Assembly (NCBI GenBank): GCA_000632805.1
Contig: CP007444.1
Span: 1,116,001-1,180,000 of the forward strand
DNA length: 64,000 nucleotides
Direction of reading: 5' to 3'
Origin: Dyella jiangningensis
GTDB taxonomy: Bacteria; Pseudomonadota; Gammaproteobacteria; Xanthomonadales; Rhodanobacteraceae
The translations under genes and the position numbers were made by a program. Every line of letters starts with the position of its first letter. Position 1 is the first letter of the stretch. The notes below the pieces were generated by a model. The model searched no databases and was not told the DNA's origin. It saw nothing but the letters and a program-made list of their open reading frames with translations. This document shows positions 8,887 through 16,921 of the stretch, piece after piece.

Positions 8887-9930
8887 TCAGGTGAGGCCCA
8901 GGTGTGCGGCGCACGCCTCGAAGCGCTCGATCACCTCATCCACGCCGATGAGGTCCATCACGCCCGACTTTTCGATCTTGCTGCCCCAGGGAATGTCGCT
9001 GGCGGGTTTGCCCAGGTACCTGCGCGAAGCTTCATCGTATTTGTTCACGCACCAGCGGCGATCGGAATAGGGGCCTGAGCGGTCCGGGTTGCTGGCGGCG
9101 TGCAGGCCCAGCACCTTGCAGCCCACGGCGTTGGCCATGTGCATCGGCCCGGAGTCGGGCGTCAGCAGCATCGGTGCGCGCGTCAGCATGGCCATCATCT
9201 TCTTGAGCGTGTCCTTGCCCGTGAGGTCCAACGACTCGCGTTTGCATGCGGCGAGCACGGCATCGGCCATGCTGCGTTCCAGCGCCGAGGGACCGCCCAC
9301 CAGCACCACGCGCCAGCCGCGTGCGTTCGCGTGGTCCATCACCGCGGCATAGCGCTCAGGGCGCCAGTTGCGGAGCGTGTGGCTGGATGTCGGGCTGACC
9401 AGCAGGGTGGGCGTGTCGCCCGGTACCTGCTCCGCAACCCAGGCGTGCGCTTCCTCCGGAATCGGGATATCCCAGCGCACTTGCGTCTGCTTGAGGCCCA
9501 GCGGCTCGCAGAAGCTGCCCATGGCGTCGAGTACATGTTCTCCCGTGCGGGCGGGGATGCGTTCGCCGATCACCAGTCCGTGGCCGTCCTTGGCGCGCGC
9601 CTTGTCGTAGCCGATGCGCCGGTTCGCCTTCACGAACAGGCTGAGCAGGTTGGAGCGCAGCGCCACCTGCATGTGCAGCAGCGCATCGAAGCGCCTGCCT
9701 TCCAAAGCTTTGCCGACCTCGCGCATGCCAGCGAAGCCGGCGCCCTTGTCGAACGTCACGAAGTTCACGCCGGGCAGGTCGCCAACCAGGCGCCGCTCGA
9801 GCTTGCCCACGATCCAGGTCAGCTCGACCTGCGGCCAGGCGGCCTGCAGCGTGCGCACCAGCGGCACGACATGGGTGACGTCGCCGATGGCGGAGGTGCG
9901 CAGCAGGCAGATCGAGGCGGGAGGAGTCAT
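8887..9930 (-). CDS. Glycosyltransferase family 9 (heptosyltransferase-type) protein
   Basis: Probable lipopolysaccharide core heptosyltransferase of the GT-B fold, 347 residues. The N-terminus has ICLLRTSAIGDVTHVVPLVR, the acceptor-side motif of WaaC/WaaF/WaaQ-type enzymes. The C-terminal half has LLVSPTSSHTLRNWRPERYA and LLTPDSGPMHMANAVGCKVLGL, the nucleotide-sugar site. The start at 9930 has GGAGGAGTC just before it on the minus strand. It is divergent from kdkA with a gap of about 50 bases. Which heptose is transferred cannot be told from sequence; WaaC-like (Kdo-linked heptose I) is plausible given the adjacent Kdo kinase. Confidence 0.87.
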   Translation of the reverse strand: MTPPASICLLRTSAIGDVTHVVPLVRTLQAAWPQVELTWIVGKLERRLVGDLPGVNFVTFDKGAGFAGMREVGKALEGRRFDALLHMQVALRSNLLSLFVKANRRIGYDKARAKDGHGLVIGERIPARTGEHVLDAMGSFCEPLGLKQTQVRWDIPIPEEAHAWVAEQVPGDTPTLLVSPTSSHTLRNWRPERYAAVMDHANARGWRVVLVGGPSALERSMADAVLAACKRESLDLTGKDTLKKMMAMLTRAPMLLTPDSGPMHMANAVGCKVLGLHAASNPDRSGPYSDRRWCVNKYDEASRRYLGKPASDIPWGSKIEKSGVMDLIGVDEVIERFEACAAHLGLT

Positions 9931-9981
9931 TAGGCTAGAATCGCTGGAATGGGGCTTGGAGCGGCGTCGGAAGCACAAGGT

Positions 9982-10713
9982 ATGGCGATGCAGGAACGAA
10001 TCCGCGAAGACGCCGCCGGAGCGATTCTGTTCGACGCCGCGGTGTCGCCACAAGTCGACGTCGACTGGTTCGACCCCGAAGCGTGGCAGGCACGCGGTGC
10101 GTTGCGCCAGCAAAGCGGCGGCCGTGGCGGCGTGGCCATCATCGACACGCCCGCCGGCGAATGCGTGCTGAGGCATTATCGTCGCGGCGGCATGGTCGCA
10201 AAACTGATGGGCGATCGCTATCTGTGGAGGGGCGCGGACCACACGCGTTGCTTCGCCGAATTCCGCCTGCTGGGCCGGATCGCCGAACTCGATCTGCCAG
10301 GGCCGCAGGCGGTCGCCTGCCGTTACCGCCGCGAAGGATGGTTCTACACCGCCGACCTGATTACCCGTCGCATCGCACATGTGCGGACTCTCGCCGAATG
10401 CCTTGCCTCCGGACTGCTGGACGGCGAGATGGCCGAGTTGGTTGGCGCATTGGTGGCCCGTTTCCATCGCGCCGGCATCTGGCACGCCGACCTCAACGCG
10501 CATAACGTGCTGGTGGCACCCGAGCAGTTGTACCTGATCGATTTCGATCGCGGCCGTCAGCGCGAACCGGCGGAAAGCTGGCAGCAGGACAATCTCCGGC
10601 GCCTGCGCCGCTCACTGGTCAAGCTTGGCGCCGCGGCGCAAGGCGAAGCTGCCTTCGAGGAGCAGCTCTGGAAACCCCTGCTTTATCGCTACGAGCGGAC
10701 AGTGAGAGCCTGA
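9982..10713 (+). CDS. kdkA: 3-deoxy-D-manno-octulosonic acid kinase KdkA
   Basis: Cytoplasmic kinase that phosphorylates the single Kdo residue of Kdo-lipid IVA in organisms such as Haemophilus and the Xanthomonadales. The protein of about 243 residues has a small protein-kinase-like fold. It shows the SGGRGGV glycine-rich loop, the Arg/Arg pair in VLRHYRRGGM, the catalytic loop HADLNAHNVL and the metal-binding IDFDRGR. The start is uncertain: ATG codons at 9949, 9982 and 9988 are in frame, and 9982/9988 follow ACAAGG and leave room for a divergent promoter. The next-door heptosyltransferase supports a lipopolysaccharide core role. Confidence 0.9.
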   Translation: MAMQERIREDAAGAILFDAAVSPQVDVDWFDPEAWQARGALRQQSGGRGGVAIIDTPAGECVLRHYRRGGMVAKLMGDRYLWRGADHTRCFAEFRLLGRIAELDLPGPQAVACRYRREGWFYTADLITRRIAHVRTLAECLASGLLDGEMAELVGALVARFHRAGIWHADLNAHNVLVAPEQLYLIDFDRGRQREPAESWQQDNLRRLRRSLVKLGAAAQGEAAFEEQLWKPLLYRYERTVRA

Positions 10714-10824
10714 GCATGGTCTTCTCGCAGCCCTCGGTGCAGTCGATTGGGTGCTCGGCGGCCACTTGGTCACAACGCTTCGGGGCGGGGCGGTTTGCGG
10801 CCAGGCCGGTGTCATCGCTCAGTC

Positions 10825-10840
10825 GTGTATCGACATACAC
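10825..10840. repeat. Short palindrome upstream of the metallo-hydrolase gene
   Basis: GTGTAT-CGAC-ATACAC is a perfect 6-bp inverted repeat about 80 bases before the start at 10919, in the 205-base kdkA/hydrolase gap. It could be an operator or a small repeat family. No promoter could be assigned with confidence nearby. Confidence 0.4.
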
Positions 10841-10918
10841 TCCTTCGCTCTTCCTCGTCCTGCGCGCAAACCGATTCCGCAGCGGGCTACGAGGAGACCC
10901 TAGTCAGGCTCTCTGCGC

Positions 10919-11677
10919 ATGAACTGGAATCTACATTTTCTTGGCGTCGGCGCCGCGCATGCGGTGGAGCTGGGCTCGTCGTCGGTGGTGCTCGAGCGCG
11001 ACGGTGCTCCCGTGCTGCTGATCGACTGCGGCCCCGACACGCTCGATCGCTACGTCGCCGCCTATGGCGAACCGCCCCGTGCGCTCTACATCACGCACAC
11101 GCACATGGATCACGTGGGCGGGCTGGAGCGGCTGTTCTTCCGGCTATGGTTCGACGAGCAGTGGCGCGGTCGCACCCGCGTATTCATCCACGCAGGCCTG
11201 ATGACCTGGCTGCAGGGGCGGGTGGCCGATTACCCGAACGTGCTCGCCGAGGGCGGCGTGAATTTCTGGGAAGCGTTTCGTCTGGTGCCGTGTACGCGCG
11301 GATTCTGGCTGGATGGGTTTTGGTTCGATGTGTTCGGAACGCGGCATCACATGGCGGGTACGTCGTATGGCGTGGCGCTGGCCGGCAGCTTTGCCTACAC
11401 CGGCGATACGCGGCCGATTCCCGAGGCGCTGGCGCACGTGGCCGCCGGTAGCGAAGTGATCGCCCATGATTGCGGCTTGGTCGGCAATCCTTCGCATACG
11501 GGCATCGACGACATCGAGCGCGAGTATCCGGCATCGCTGCGCGAGCGCCTGCGCCTCTATCACTACGGCAGCGAGGCGGATGGTGCCGCGCTGCAATCGC
11601 GCGGCTATGCCATCGCGCGGGCCGGTGAACGCGTGGCGTTGCCTGCGCCAGCGCCACTGCGCCCCGATGCCGGTTGA
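10919..11677 (+). CDS. MBL-fold metallo-hydrolase
   Basis: A 252-residue protein of the metallo-beta-lactamase fold resembling the ribonuclease Z/phosphodiesterase-like group. It shows the zinc motif THTHMDHVGG (about 59-68), a later YTGDTRP supplying the bridging Asp, and a GTRHHMAGTSYGV stretch. The opening NLHFLGVGAA is typical of this group. It has no signal peptide. The substrate is not predictable from sequence. The DinB-like gene follows 23 bases after the stop and may be cotranscribed. Confidence 0.85.
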   Translation: MNWNLHFLGVGAAHAVELGSSSVVLERDGAPVLLIDCGPDTLDRYVAAYGEPPRALYITHTHMDHVGGLERLFFRLWFDEQWRGRTRVFIHAGLMTWLQGRVADYPNVLAEGGVNFWEAFRLVPCTRGFWLDGFWFDVFGTRHHMAGTSYGVALAGSFAYTGDTRPIPEALAHVAAGSEVIAHDCGLVGNPSHTGIDDIEREYPASLRERLRLYHYGSEADGAALQSRGYAIARAGERVALPAPAPLRPDAG

Positions 11678-11700
11678 TCCACAAATTCCAGAGGCGAGCC

Positions 11701-12210
11701 ATGTCATCCAGCCAGCTGCAGAAGTTGCTTCGCTACCGAGCATGGGCAGACCGCCTGATCTATGACGCCGTAGCCGCCTTGCCAGAAGGTGCGGCCACCG
11801 CGTCACGCGCCACCATCTTCGGCAACATGCTGCGTACGCTCAGCCACAGCTGGGTGGTCGATGACATCTTCCAGGCCCACCTGCAGGGCCGCGCCCACGG
11901 TTATACCAGTCGCAACACGCCCGAGCCGTTGCCGTTCGACGAACTGTGGCAGCGCCAGCAAGTCATGAACGCGTGGTACCTCGACTATGCGGATAGCTTG
12001 ACGCCCGAGCGGGCGGCGGAAATCGTGTACTTCCAGTTCATCGGTGGCGGCGAAGGGCGCATGAGCCGCGAGGACATCATCCTGCACGTGGTCAACCACG
12101 CCACCTATCACCGTGGCTTCGTGGCCGACATGTTCTACCAGGTGCCCGCCAAACCTCCGGCTACCGATCTGCCGGTATTCCTGCGCGACGTGCCGCGGCC
12201 GGCGGGCTGA
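11701..12210 (+). CDS. DinB family protein
   Basis: A 169-residue protein of the DinB/YfiT-like four-helix bundle, a family of putative metal-dependent enzymes, some thiol-dependent. The N-terminal LLRYRAWADRLIYDAVAALP and the late HVVNHATYHRGFVADM, with histidines in the expected metal-ligand positions, are typical. The ATG at 11701 follows a GAGGCGAG stretch; an upstream in-frame start at 11674 would overlap the preceding hydrolase gene. The specific reaction is unknown. Confidence 0.85.
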   Translation: MSSSQLQKLLRYRAWADRLIYDAVAALPEGAATASRATIFGNMLRTLSHSWVVDDIFQAHLQGRAHGYTSRNTPEPLPFDELWQRQQVMNAWYLDYADSLTPERAAEIVYFQFIGGGEGRMSREDIILHVVNHATYHRGFVADMFYQVPAKPPATDLPVFLRDVPRPAG

Positions 12211-12227
12211 GACGCGGCCGGGCTATC

Positions 12228-12256
12228 TTGTACGAATGGCGCCGTGCCGGTATCCT
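12228..12256 (+). promoter_or_regulatory. Candidate sigma70 promoter for tRNA-Ser
   Basis: TTGTAC, a 17-base spacer and TATCCT, ending 50 bases before the mature tRNA. Confidence 0.6.
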
Positions 12257-12306
12257 TTCGCCTCTTTGCCGGGCCCTGGTGCCCTGCAGGCAGGTTTCAC
12301 CATTGC

Positions 12307-12399
12307 GGAGAGGTGTCCGAGTGGTTGAAGGAGCACGCCTGGAAAGTGTGTATACGGCTTATCCCCGTATCGCGGGTTCGAATCCCGCCCTCTCCGCCA
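12307..12399 (+). tRNA. tRNA-Ser (anticodon GGA)
   Basis: Class II tRNA of 93 nt. The acceptor arms GGAGAGG and CCTCTCC pair perfectly, followed by discriminator G and an encoded CCA. The anticodon GGA is at 12341-12343 in loop CTGGAAA on a CACGC/GTGTG stem. The variable arm ATACGG/CCGTAT is long, as in serine tRNAs, and the T arm is GCGGG-TTCGAAT-CCCGC. Confidence 0.97.
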
Positions 12400-12448
12400 G
12401 TGAGTGAAACCGGCCGTCAGCCAAGCTGACGCATAAAGAACGTCTTAT

Positions 12449-12558
<110 letters not shown>

Positions 12559-12653
12559 GCCTTTTCGGCACCGGTCCGGACCTGCGGTGATCGTTACTGA
12601 CTTGCCCGCGGTGACTTGGCACAATCGGTTCTTGCCCCAAGATCAGGCCTCGA

Positions 12654-14324
12654 ATGTCCTATCAGGTCCTCGCACGCAAATGGCGCCCCCGCAAGTTCGC
12701 TGAACTCGTCGGGCAGGAACACGTCGTGCGCGCGCTTACCAACGCGCTCGACACCGGGCGCATGCATCACGCCTACCTGTTTACCGGCACGCGCGGCGTG
12801 GGCAAGACCACCATCGCGCGCATCTTCGCCAAATCGCTGAACTGCGAGCGCGGCGAATCGGCCGATCCCTGCGGCGAGTGCGCGGTCTGCACCGCGGTCG
12901 ACGCCGGCCGCTTCGTGGACCTGCTCGAGATCGACGCGGCCAGCAACACCGGCGTGGACGACGTGCGCGAGGTGATCGAAAACGCGCAGTACGCGCCCGC
13001 TCGCGGCCGCTTCAAGGTATACCTGGTCGACGAGGTGCACATGCTTTCCAAGCCGGCCTTCAACGCGCTGCTGAAGACGCTGGAAGAGCCGCCGCCGCAC
13101 GTGAAGTTCCTGCTTGCCACCACCGACCCGCAGAAGCTGCCGGTGACGGTGTTGTCGCGCTGCCTCAAGTTCAATCTCAAGCGCCTGCTGCCCGAGCAGA
13201 TCTCGGGACAGATGCGCCACATCCTGGGCGCGGAAAACATTCCCTACGAGGACGCGGCGATCGCCGAGCTGGCGCGCGGCGCCGACGGTTCGCTGCGCGA
13301 CGGCCTGTCGCTGCTCGACCAGGCCATTGCCTACGGTGGCGGTTCGCTGCGCGCGGATGACGTGCGCGCGATGCTCGGCAGCGTGGCGCGTGGCCAGGTG
13401 ATGGGCGTGCTGCAGGCGTTGGCGGAAGGCAACGGCGAGACATTGATGGTCGAATGCACGCGCATCGCCTCGTTCTCGCCCGATTTCGGCGGCGTGCTGG
13501 ACGATCTCGCCAGCGTGCTCCACCGCATCCAGCTCATGCAGCTGGTGCCGGGTTATCGTCCTGATGACGAAGGTGACAACAGCGCACTTGCTGCGCTGGC
13601 CCAGCAGTTCGCCCCCGAAGACGTGCAGCTCTACTACCAGATCGCCACCACCGGTCGTCGTGACCTGTCGCTGGCGCCCGATGCGCGCACCGGTTTCGAG
13701 ATGGCCTTGCTGCGCATGCTGGCGTTCCGTCCCGATGCTGGTGGTGGTGCGCCGGCGGCGGAACGTCCGGCGACCGCCGGAGCGCAGCGCGCGCCGGCTC
13801 CCACGCCAGCGCGTGCCGCCGCGCCGGTAGCCAACGAGCGCATGCATGTCTCCAGCGTGGCGGAAGCGCCGCGAGCTGCGCCGCCGGTGGCTGCCGCGCC
13901 CGTGGCGCCGCGCGAGCCAGTTGCCCGTGATGCGGCCGGCCTGCCGCATTGGGACAGCCTCATCGAGCAGGCGAACCTGCGTGGTCCGCTGGGGCAGCTG
14001 GCGCAGAACGCCGCCCTGCGTGGCCGTGAGGGTGCAACCCTGGTGCTCGCCCTTCAGCCCGCCCATATGCATCTGGCCGTGGAACCCATGGTGAGCCAGA
14101 TGGAAGAGCGCATCAGCCAGGCGCTGGGAGAACGCGTCAAGTTGCGCTTCACCGAGGAGCGTGCGGCCGCCGCGGAGACCCCGGCAGCACGTGCCGCCAA
14201 TGCCCGTGAAGCGGCCCAGTCGGCTGCCGAACAGGCCATCGACGAGGATCCGCTGGTGCAGTCGCTCAAGCGCGAATTCGGCGCGCGCGTGGTGCCCCAG
14301 TCGATCAAGCCCTTTGAGAACTGA
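12654..14324 (+). CDS. dnaX: DNA polymerase III subunits gamma and tau DnaX
   Basis: Clamp-loader ATPase of the replisome, 556 residues. Visible are Walker A GTRGVGKTT (45-53), four zinc-binding cysteines (64, 73, 76, 79), the Walker B-like YLVDEVHM (about 123-130) and sensor SRC (158-160). After about residue 365 comes an Ala/Pro-rich linker, then a C-terminal domain (about 430-556) of the tau type that contacts the polymerase. No A-rich heptamer for -1 frameshifting is visible in the linker, so a short gamma product by the E. coli mechanism is not evident. dnaX-ebfC-recR is the usual order. Confidence 0.96.
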   Translation: MSYQVLARKWRPRKFAELVGQEHVVRALTNALDTGRMHHAYLFTGTRGVGKTTIARIFAKSLNCERGESADPCGECAVCTAVDAGRFVDLLEIDAASNTGVDDVREVIENAQYAPARGRFKVYLVDEVHMLSKPAFNALLKTLEEPPPHVKFLLATTDPQKLPVTVLSRCLKFNLKRLLPEQISGQMRHILGAENIPYEDAAIAELARGADGSLRDGLSLLDQAIAYGGGSLRADDVRAMLGSVARGQVMGVLQALAEGNGETLMVECTRIASFSPDFGGVLDDLASVLHRIQLMQLVPGYRPDDEGDNSALAALAQQFAPEDVQLYYQIATTGRRDLSLAPDARTGFEMALLRMLAFRPDAGGGAPAAERPATAGAQRAPAPTPARAAAPVANERMHVSSVAEAPRAAPPVAAAPVAPREPVARDAAGLPHWDSLIEQANLRGPLGQLAQNAALRGREGATLVLALQPAHMHLAVEPMVSQMEERISQALGERVKLRFTEERAAAAETPAARAANAREAAQSAAEQAIDEDPLVQSLKREFGARVVPQSIKPFEN

Positions 14325-14345
14325 AAGAGATAGCGGAGTAACGCC

Positions 14346-14669
14346 ATGAGAGGACAGATCGGTCAGCTGATGCAGCAGGCCCAGCGCATGCAGGACGAGA
14401 TGAAGCGTGCGCAGGAAGAGATCGCCAAGCTCGAAGTGACCGGCAGCGCCGGTGGGGGCCTGGTGACCGTGCTGATGACCGGCGCACACGAAGTACGCCG
14501 CGTGCAGATCGACCGCAAGCTGTTTGCGGACGACCCGGAAATGGCCGAAGACCTGGTGGCTGCGGCGATCAATGACGCCGTGAACAAGGTTGCCGAGGTC
14601 AGCAAGAACAAGCTCGGCGGGGTTACCGCCGGTATGAGCCTGCCGCCCGGCTTCAAGATGCCGTTCTAA
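14346..14669 (+). CDS. ebfC: YbaB/EbfC family nucleoid-associated protein
   Basis: Small DNA-binding protein of 107 residues between dnaX and recR, as in most proteobacteria. It begins with a long amphipathic helix rich in Gln and Met (about 1-30). A beta-sheet region with the conserved [21 protein letters not shown] and a C-terminal Gly/Met/Pro tail follow. It forms dimers that bind DNA. The start ATG is preceded by a GCGGAGTAACGCC context. Confidence 0.93.
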   Translation: MRGQIGQLMQQAQRMQDEMKRAQEEIAKLEVTGSAGGGLVTVLMTGAHEVRRVQIDRKLFADDPEMAEDLVAAAINDAVNKVAEVSKNKLGGVTAGMSLPPGFKMPF

Positions 14670-14680
14670 AACCTCATTCT

Positions 14681-14793
14681 CCTGTAGGAGCGCACCCAGT
14701 GCGCGACCGCAGCGCCTGGGCGCACGACATGCGAAGGCCTGCACCGGCGCCACTATTCGCAGTTTGATCGCGCTTCGAGCGCGCTCCTACAGG
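14681..14793. repeat. Inverted REP-like element (about 113 bp) between ebfC and recR
   Basis: The left end CCTGTAGGAGCGCAC and right end GCGCTCCTACAGG are inverted copies flanking about 85 bases, with a secondary CAGTGCGCGACC/GATCGCGC region. This resembles the GTAGGAGCGCAC repetitive extragenic palindromes common in Xanthomonadales and pseudomonads. It fills nearly the whole 140-base gap. Confidence 0.7.
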
Positions 14794-14809
14794 TTCGAAT
14801 CTTCGATTC

Positions 14810-15403
14810 ATGAGCAAACTCCTCACCGACCTCATCGAAGCCCTGCGTTGCCTTCCCGGCGTGGGCGGCAAGAGCGCGCAGCGGATGGCCTTCCATCTGC
14901 TGGAGCGCGATCGCGAGCGCGGCTTGCGCTTGTCGCAGGTGCTGGGGCAGGCGATGCGCGATATCGGCAATTGTTCCCGCTGCCGCAATTTCAGCGAGAC
15001 ACCGGTGTGCACGCTGTGCGCCAGCAGCAGCCGTGACCGGCAGGTGCTATGCGTGGTGGAGTCGCCGACCGAGCTTGCCGCGATCGAGCAGGCCACCGGT
15101 TATCGCGGGCAGTACTTCGTGTTGCTGGGCCGTCTCTCGCCGCTGGATGGCCTGGGCCCGCAGGAGCTGGGCCTGGATTTACTCGCCGACCGCCTCGCCG
15201 AAGGCGACATCGAGGAAATGATCATCGCCACCAATCCCACCGTGGAAGGCGAGGCGACCGCGCATTATCTGGCGCAGCTCGCACGCGCCGCCAACGTGCG
15301 GCCCACGCGGCTGGCGCATGGCGTGCCTCTCGGCGGCGAGTTGGAATACGTGGACCGCGGCACGCTGGCCCATGCCTTCGGCAGCCGGCAATCACTGGAC
15401 TGA
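14810..15403 (+). CDS. recR: Recombination mediator RecR
   Basis: Cytoplasmic recombination and gap-repair protein acting with RecF and RecO. The 197-residue protein shows an N-terminal helix-hairpin-helix with [16 protein letters not shown] (12-27) and a zinc finger with Cys55, 58, 67 and 70. A Toprim domain follows (about 79-175), with [12 protein letters not shown] and the [18 protein letters not shown] acidic site, and a C-terminal Walker B-like tail. It has the normal length and position after dnaX-ebfC. Confidence 0.96.
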   Translation: MSKLLTDLIEALRCLPGVGGKSAQRMAFHLLERDRERGLRLSQVLGQAMRDIGNCSRCRNFSETPVCTLCASSSRDRQVLCVVESPTELAAIEQATGYRGQYFVLLGRLSPLDGLGPQELGLDLLADRLAEGDIEEMIIATNPTVEGEATAHYLAQLARAANVRPTRLAHGVPLGGELEYVDRGTLAHAFGSRQSLD

Positions 15404-15409
15404 ACATCG

Positions 15410-15814
15410 ATGGCGCCACAGCTTTCCCGCGAAATTCCCGGCAGCGACGAGTACCGCGCGTTGCGTGTAGCGGCGGGCCTCAGCGCGATGAACGAAGAGG
15501 GCGCCACCATCGGTTTGCCTGCAAGCTGGTGCTCCGTATGCGTACGCGATGGCAGCGAATTGATCGGCATGGGCCGCATCGTCGGTGACGGCGGCCTCTT
15601 CCTGTGGGTCGTCGATATCGCGGTAACGCCGGAACGGCAGGGACAGGGCTGGGGCCGGCGCATCATGCAGGCACTGATGGATGAAGTGCATGCGCGCGCG
15701 CCCAAGCGCGCCATGATCGGGCTGATCGCCGACGGCACCGCGCACGAGCTCTACGAAAAATTCGGCTTCAAGCTGGTGGCGCCGGGCGCGCACGGCATGT
15801 TGCTGCGTCTTTGA
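15410..15814 (+). CDS. GNAT family N-acetyltransferase
   Basis: A 134-residue cytoplasmic acetyltransferase with one GNAT domain. The acetyl-CoA-binding motif is VTPERQGQGWGRRIM (about 67-81), preceded by a VVDIAV strand, and the end KFGFKLVAPGAHGMLLRL is typical. It starts six bases after recR and 17 bases before the HIT gene, so it is probably cotranscribed. The acceptor substrate is unknown. Confidence 0.88.
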   Translation: MAPQLSREIPGSDEYRALRVAAGLSAMNEEGATIGLPASWCSVCVRDGSELIGMGRIVGDGGLFLWVVDIAVTPERQGQGWGRRIMQALMDEVHARAPKRAMIGLIADGTAHELYEKFGFKLVAPGAHGMLLRL

Positions 15815-15831
15815 ACGAACGGAGTCCTGAC

Positions 15832-16176
15832 ATGGGCGACACCATTTTCGGCAAGATCGTTCGTCGCGAAATTCCCGCGGACATCGTCTACGAAGACGAC
15901 GACGTGCTGGCGTTCCGCGACCTCAATCCTCAGGCGCCGGTGCATGTACTGTTCGTGCCGAAGCGTGCCATCGCTACGCTGGACGCCGCGACAGCGGCGG
16001 ACGCGGAGCTGCTCGGCAAGCTGCTGCTCGCCACGGCGGCGTACGCGCGACAGGAAGGGTTGGCGGAGCAGGGCTATCGCACGGTGATCAATTGCAATGA
16101 ACATGGCGGGCAGACGGTGTTCCATCTGCACGTGCATCTGCTCGGTGGCCGCCAGATGCACTGGCCCCCGGGTTGA
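15832..16176 (+). CDS. HIT family histidine triad nucleotide-binding protein (HinT-like)
   Basis: A 114-residue purine nucleoside phosphoramidate hydrolase of the HinT type. The catalytic triad motif HLHVHLLGG is at about 100-108 with the upstream NEHGGQTVF segment. The start DTIFGKIVRREIPADIVYEDDDVLAF is diagnostic. The ATG at 15832 follows CGGAGTCCTGAC; an earlier in-frame ATG at 15811 overlaps the acetyltransferase end and is less likely. A strong terminator follows at 16230. Confidence 0.93.
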   Translation: MGDTIFGKIVRREIPADIVYEDDDVLAFRDLNPQAPVHVLFVPKRAIATLDAATAADAELLGKLLLATAAYARQEGLAEQGYRTVINCNEHGGQTVFHLHVHLLGGRQMHWPPG

Positions 16177-16229
16177 TCCTTCGGGGGCGACGAATGCGTG
16201 TTGCGCACATCCGTTGATCTGAGCAAAAG

Positions 16230-16256
16230 AAAACGCCGGCCTGAAGCCGGCGTTTT
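16230..16256. terminator. Bidirectional intrinsic terminator between the HIT gene and slp
   Basis: Perfect 11-bp arms AAAACGCCGGC and GCCGGCGTTTT with a five-base loop, placed between convergent genes. Confidence 0.9.
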
Positions 16257-16264
16257 CGTGTGGA

Positions 16265-16873
16265 TCAGTGATGCGGCGGTGGTGGCATGGGGCGAGGTGC
16301 CGGCCGCACGATCACTCGCGTCGGGTAATAGCCGCCCCAATAGCCATAGCCACCCCAGCCATACGGCCCCCACGGCCCCCAGTACGGTCCCCAGAACGGG
16401 TCGTACCAGCCAGGGCCGTAATTCACCATTACCCGCTCCGGCCACAGGTAGACCACATTGGCGTCGACGCGCGGGTAGGCGTAGTTGTACTCGCCTACCT
16501 TCTCCTGCATGGTGCCGTGCAATACGCCGGTGACGGTAATGTCGCGATCGCGGGCGAATACTTCCGGATCGTAGAAGCCTGCGCGGCACGCGACGAAGCG
16601 GCCCTGCGTATCGCTGTTGCTGCTGCTGGCCGCCTTCGGGCGCGCCTGGTCATCCAGCGGACGCTGCAGGACGAAGAAGCAGGTTTCGTTGGGTCCGGGG
16701 CGGGTTTCGATGATCTGGCCGCCCCAGCGCACCTGGACTTCACCACCACCGCCCTGCTGGGCGCCGACCGACGTGATCTCGGTGAACGTGCCTTGCAATG
16801 GCTGCGGCACCGTTGCGCAGGCGGCCAGCGTGCCGATGGCAGTCGCGAGAATCAACGGCTTGTACATGGACAT
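16265..16873 (-). CDS. slp: Slp family outer-membrane lipoprotein
   Basis: Starvation-inducible lipoprotein family member, 202 residues. A lipoprotein signal ends in the lipobox LAAC (Cys19), then PQPLQGTFTEIT, RWGGQII and CRAGFYDPEVF-like Slp features. The last about 50 residues form an unusual Gly/Trp/Tyr/Pro-rich tail ending PPPPHH, not part of the classical domain. The start at 16873 follows GGAGAAAG on the minus strand; a second ATG at 16867 also works. The mature protein is expected at the outer membrane. Its function is poorly known even in E. coli. Confidence 0.85.
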   Translation of the reverse strand: MSMYKPLILATAIGTLAACATVPQPLQGTFTEITSVGAQQGGGGEVQVRWGGQIIETRPGPNETCFFVLQRPLDDQARPKAASSSNSDTQGRFVACRAGFYDPEVFARDRDITVTGVLHGTMQEKVGEYNYAYPRVDANVVYLWPERVMVNYGPGWYDPFWGPYWGPWGPYGWGGYGYWGGYYPTRVIVRPAPRPMPPPPHH

Positions 16874-16921
16874 GACGCTTTCTCCATCGTGTAGCAGGCG
16901 CGGCGCGCCCGCGGTTCAATA

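Noticed and set aside
9949..9981. Earlier kdkA start at 9949
   Set aside because: It would leave only 18 bases between divergent genes and has no better ribosome site than 9982. It remains possible.
10747..11451. Plus-strand open frame of 234 codons overlapping the MBL-fold gene
   Set aside because: Arg/Ala-rich frame in a different phase from the clearly conserved hydrolase.
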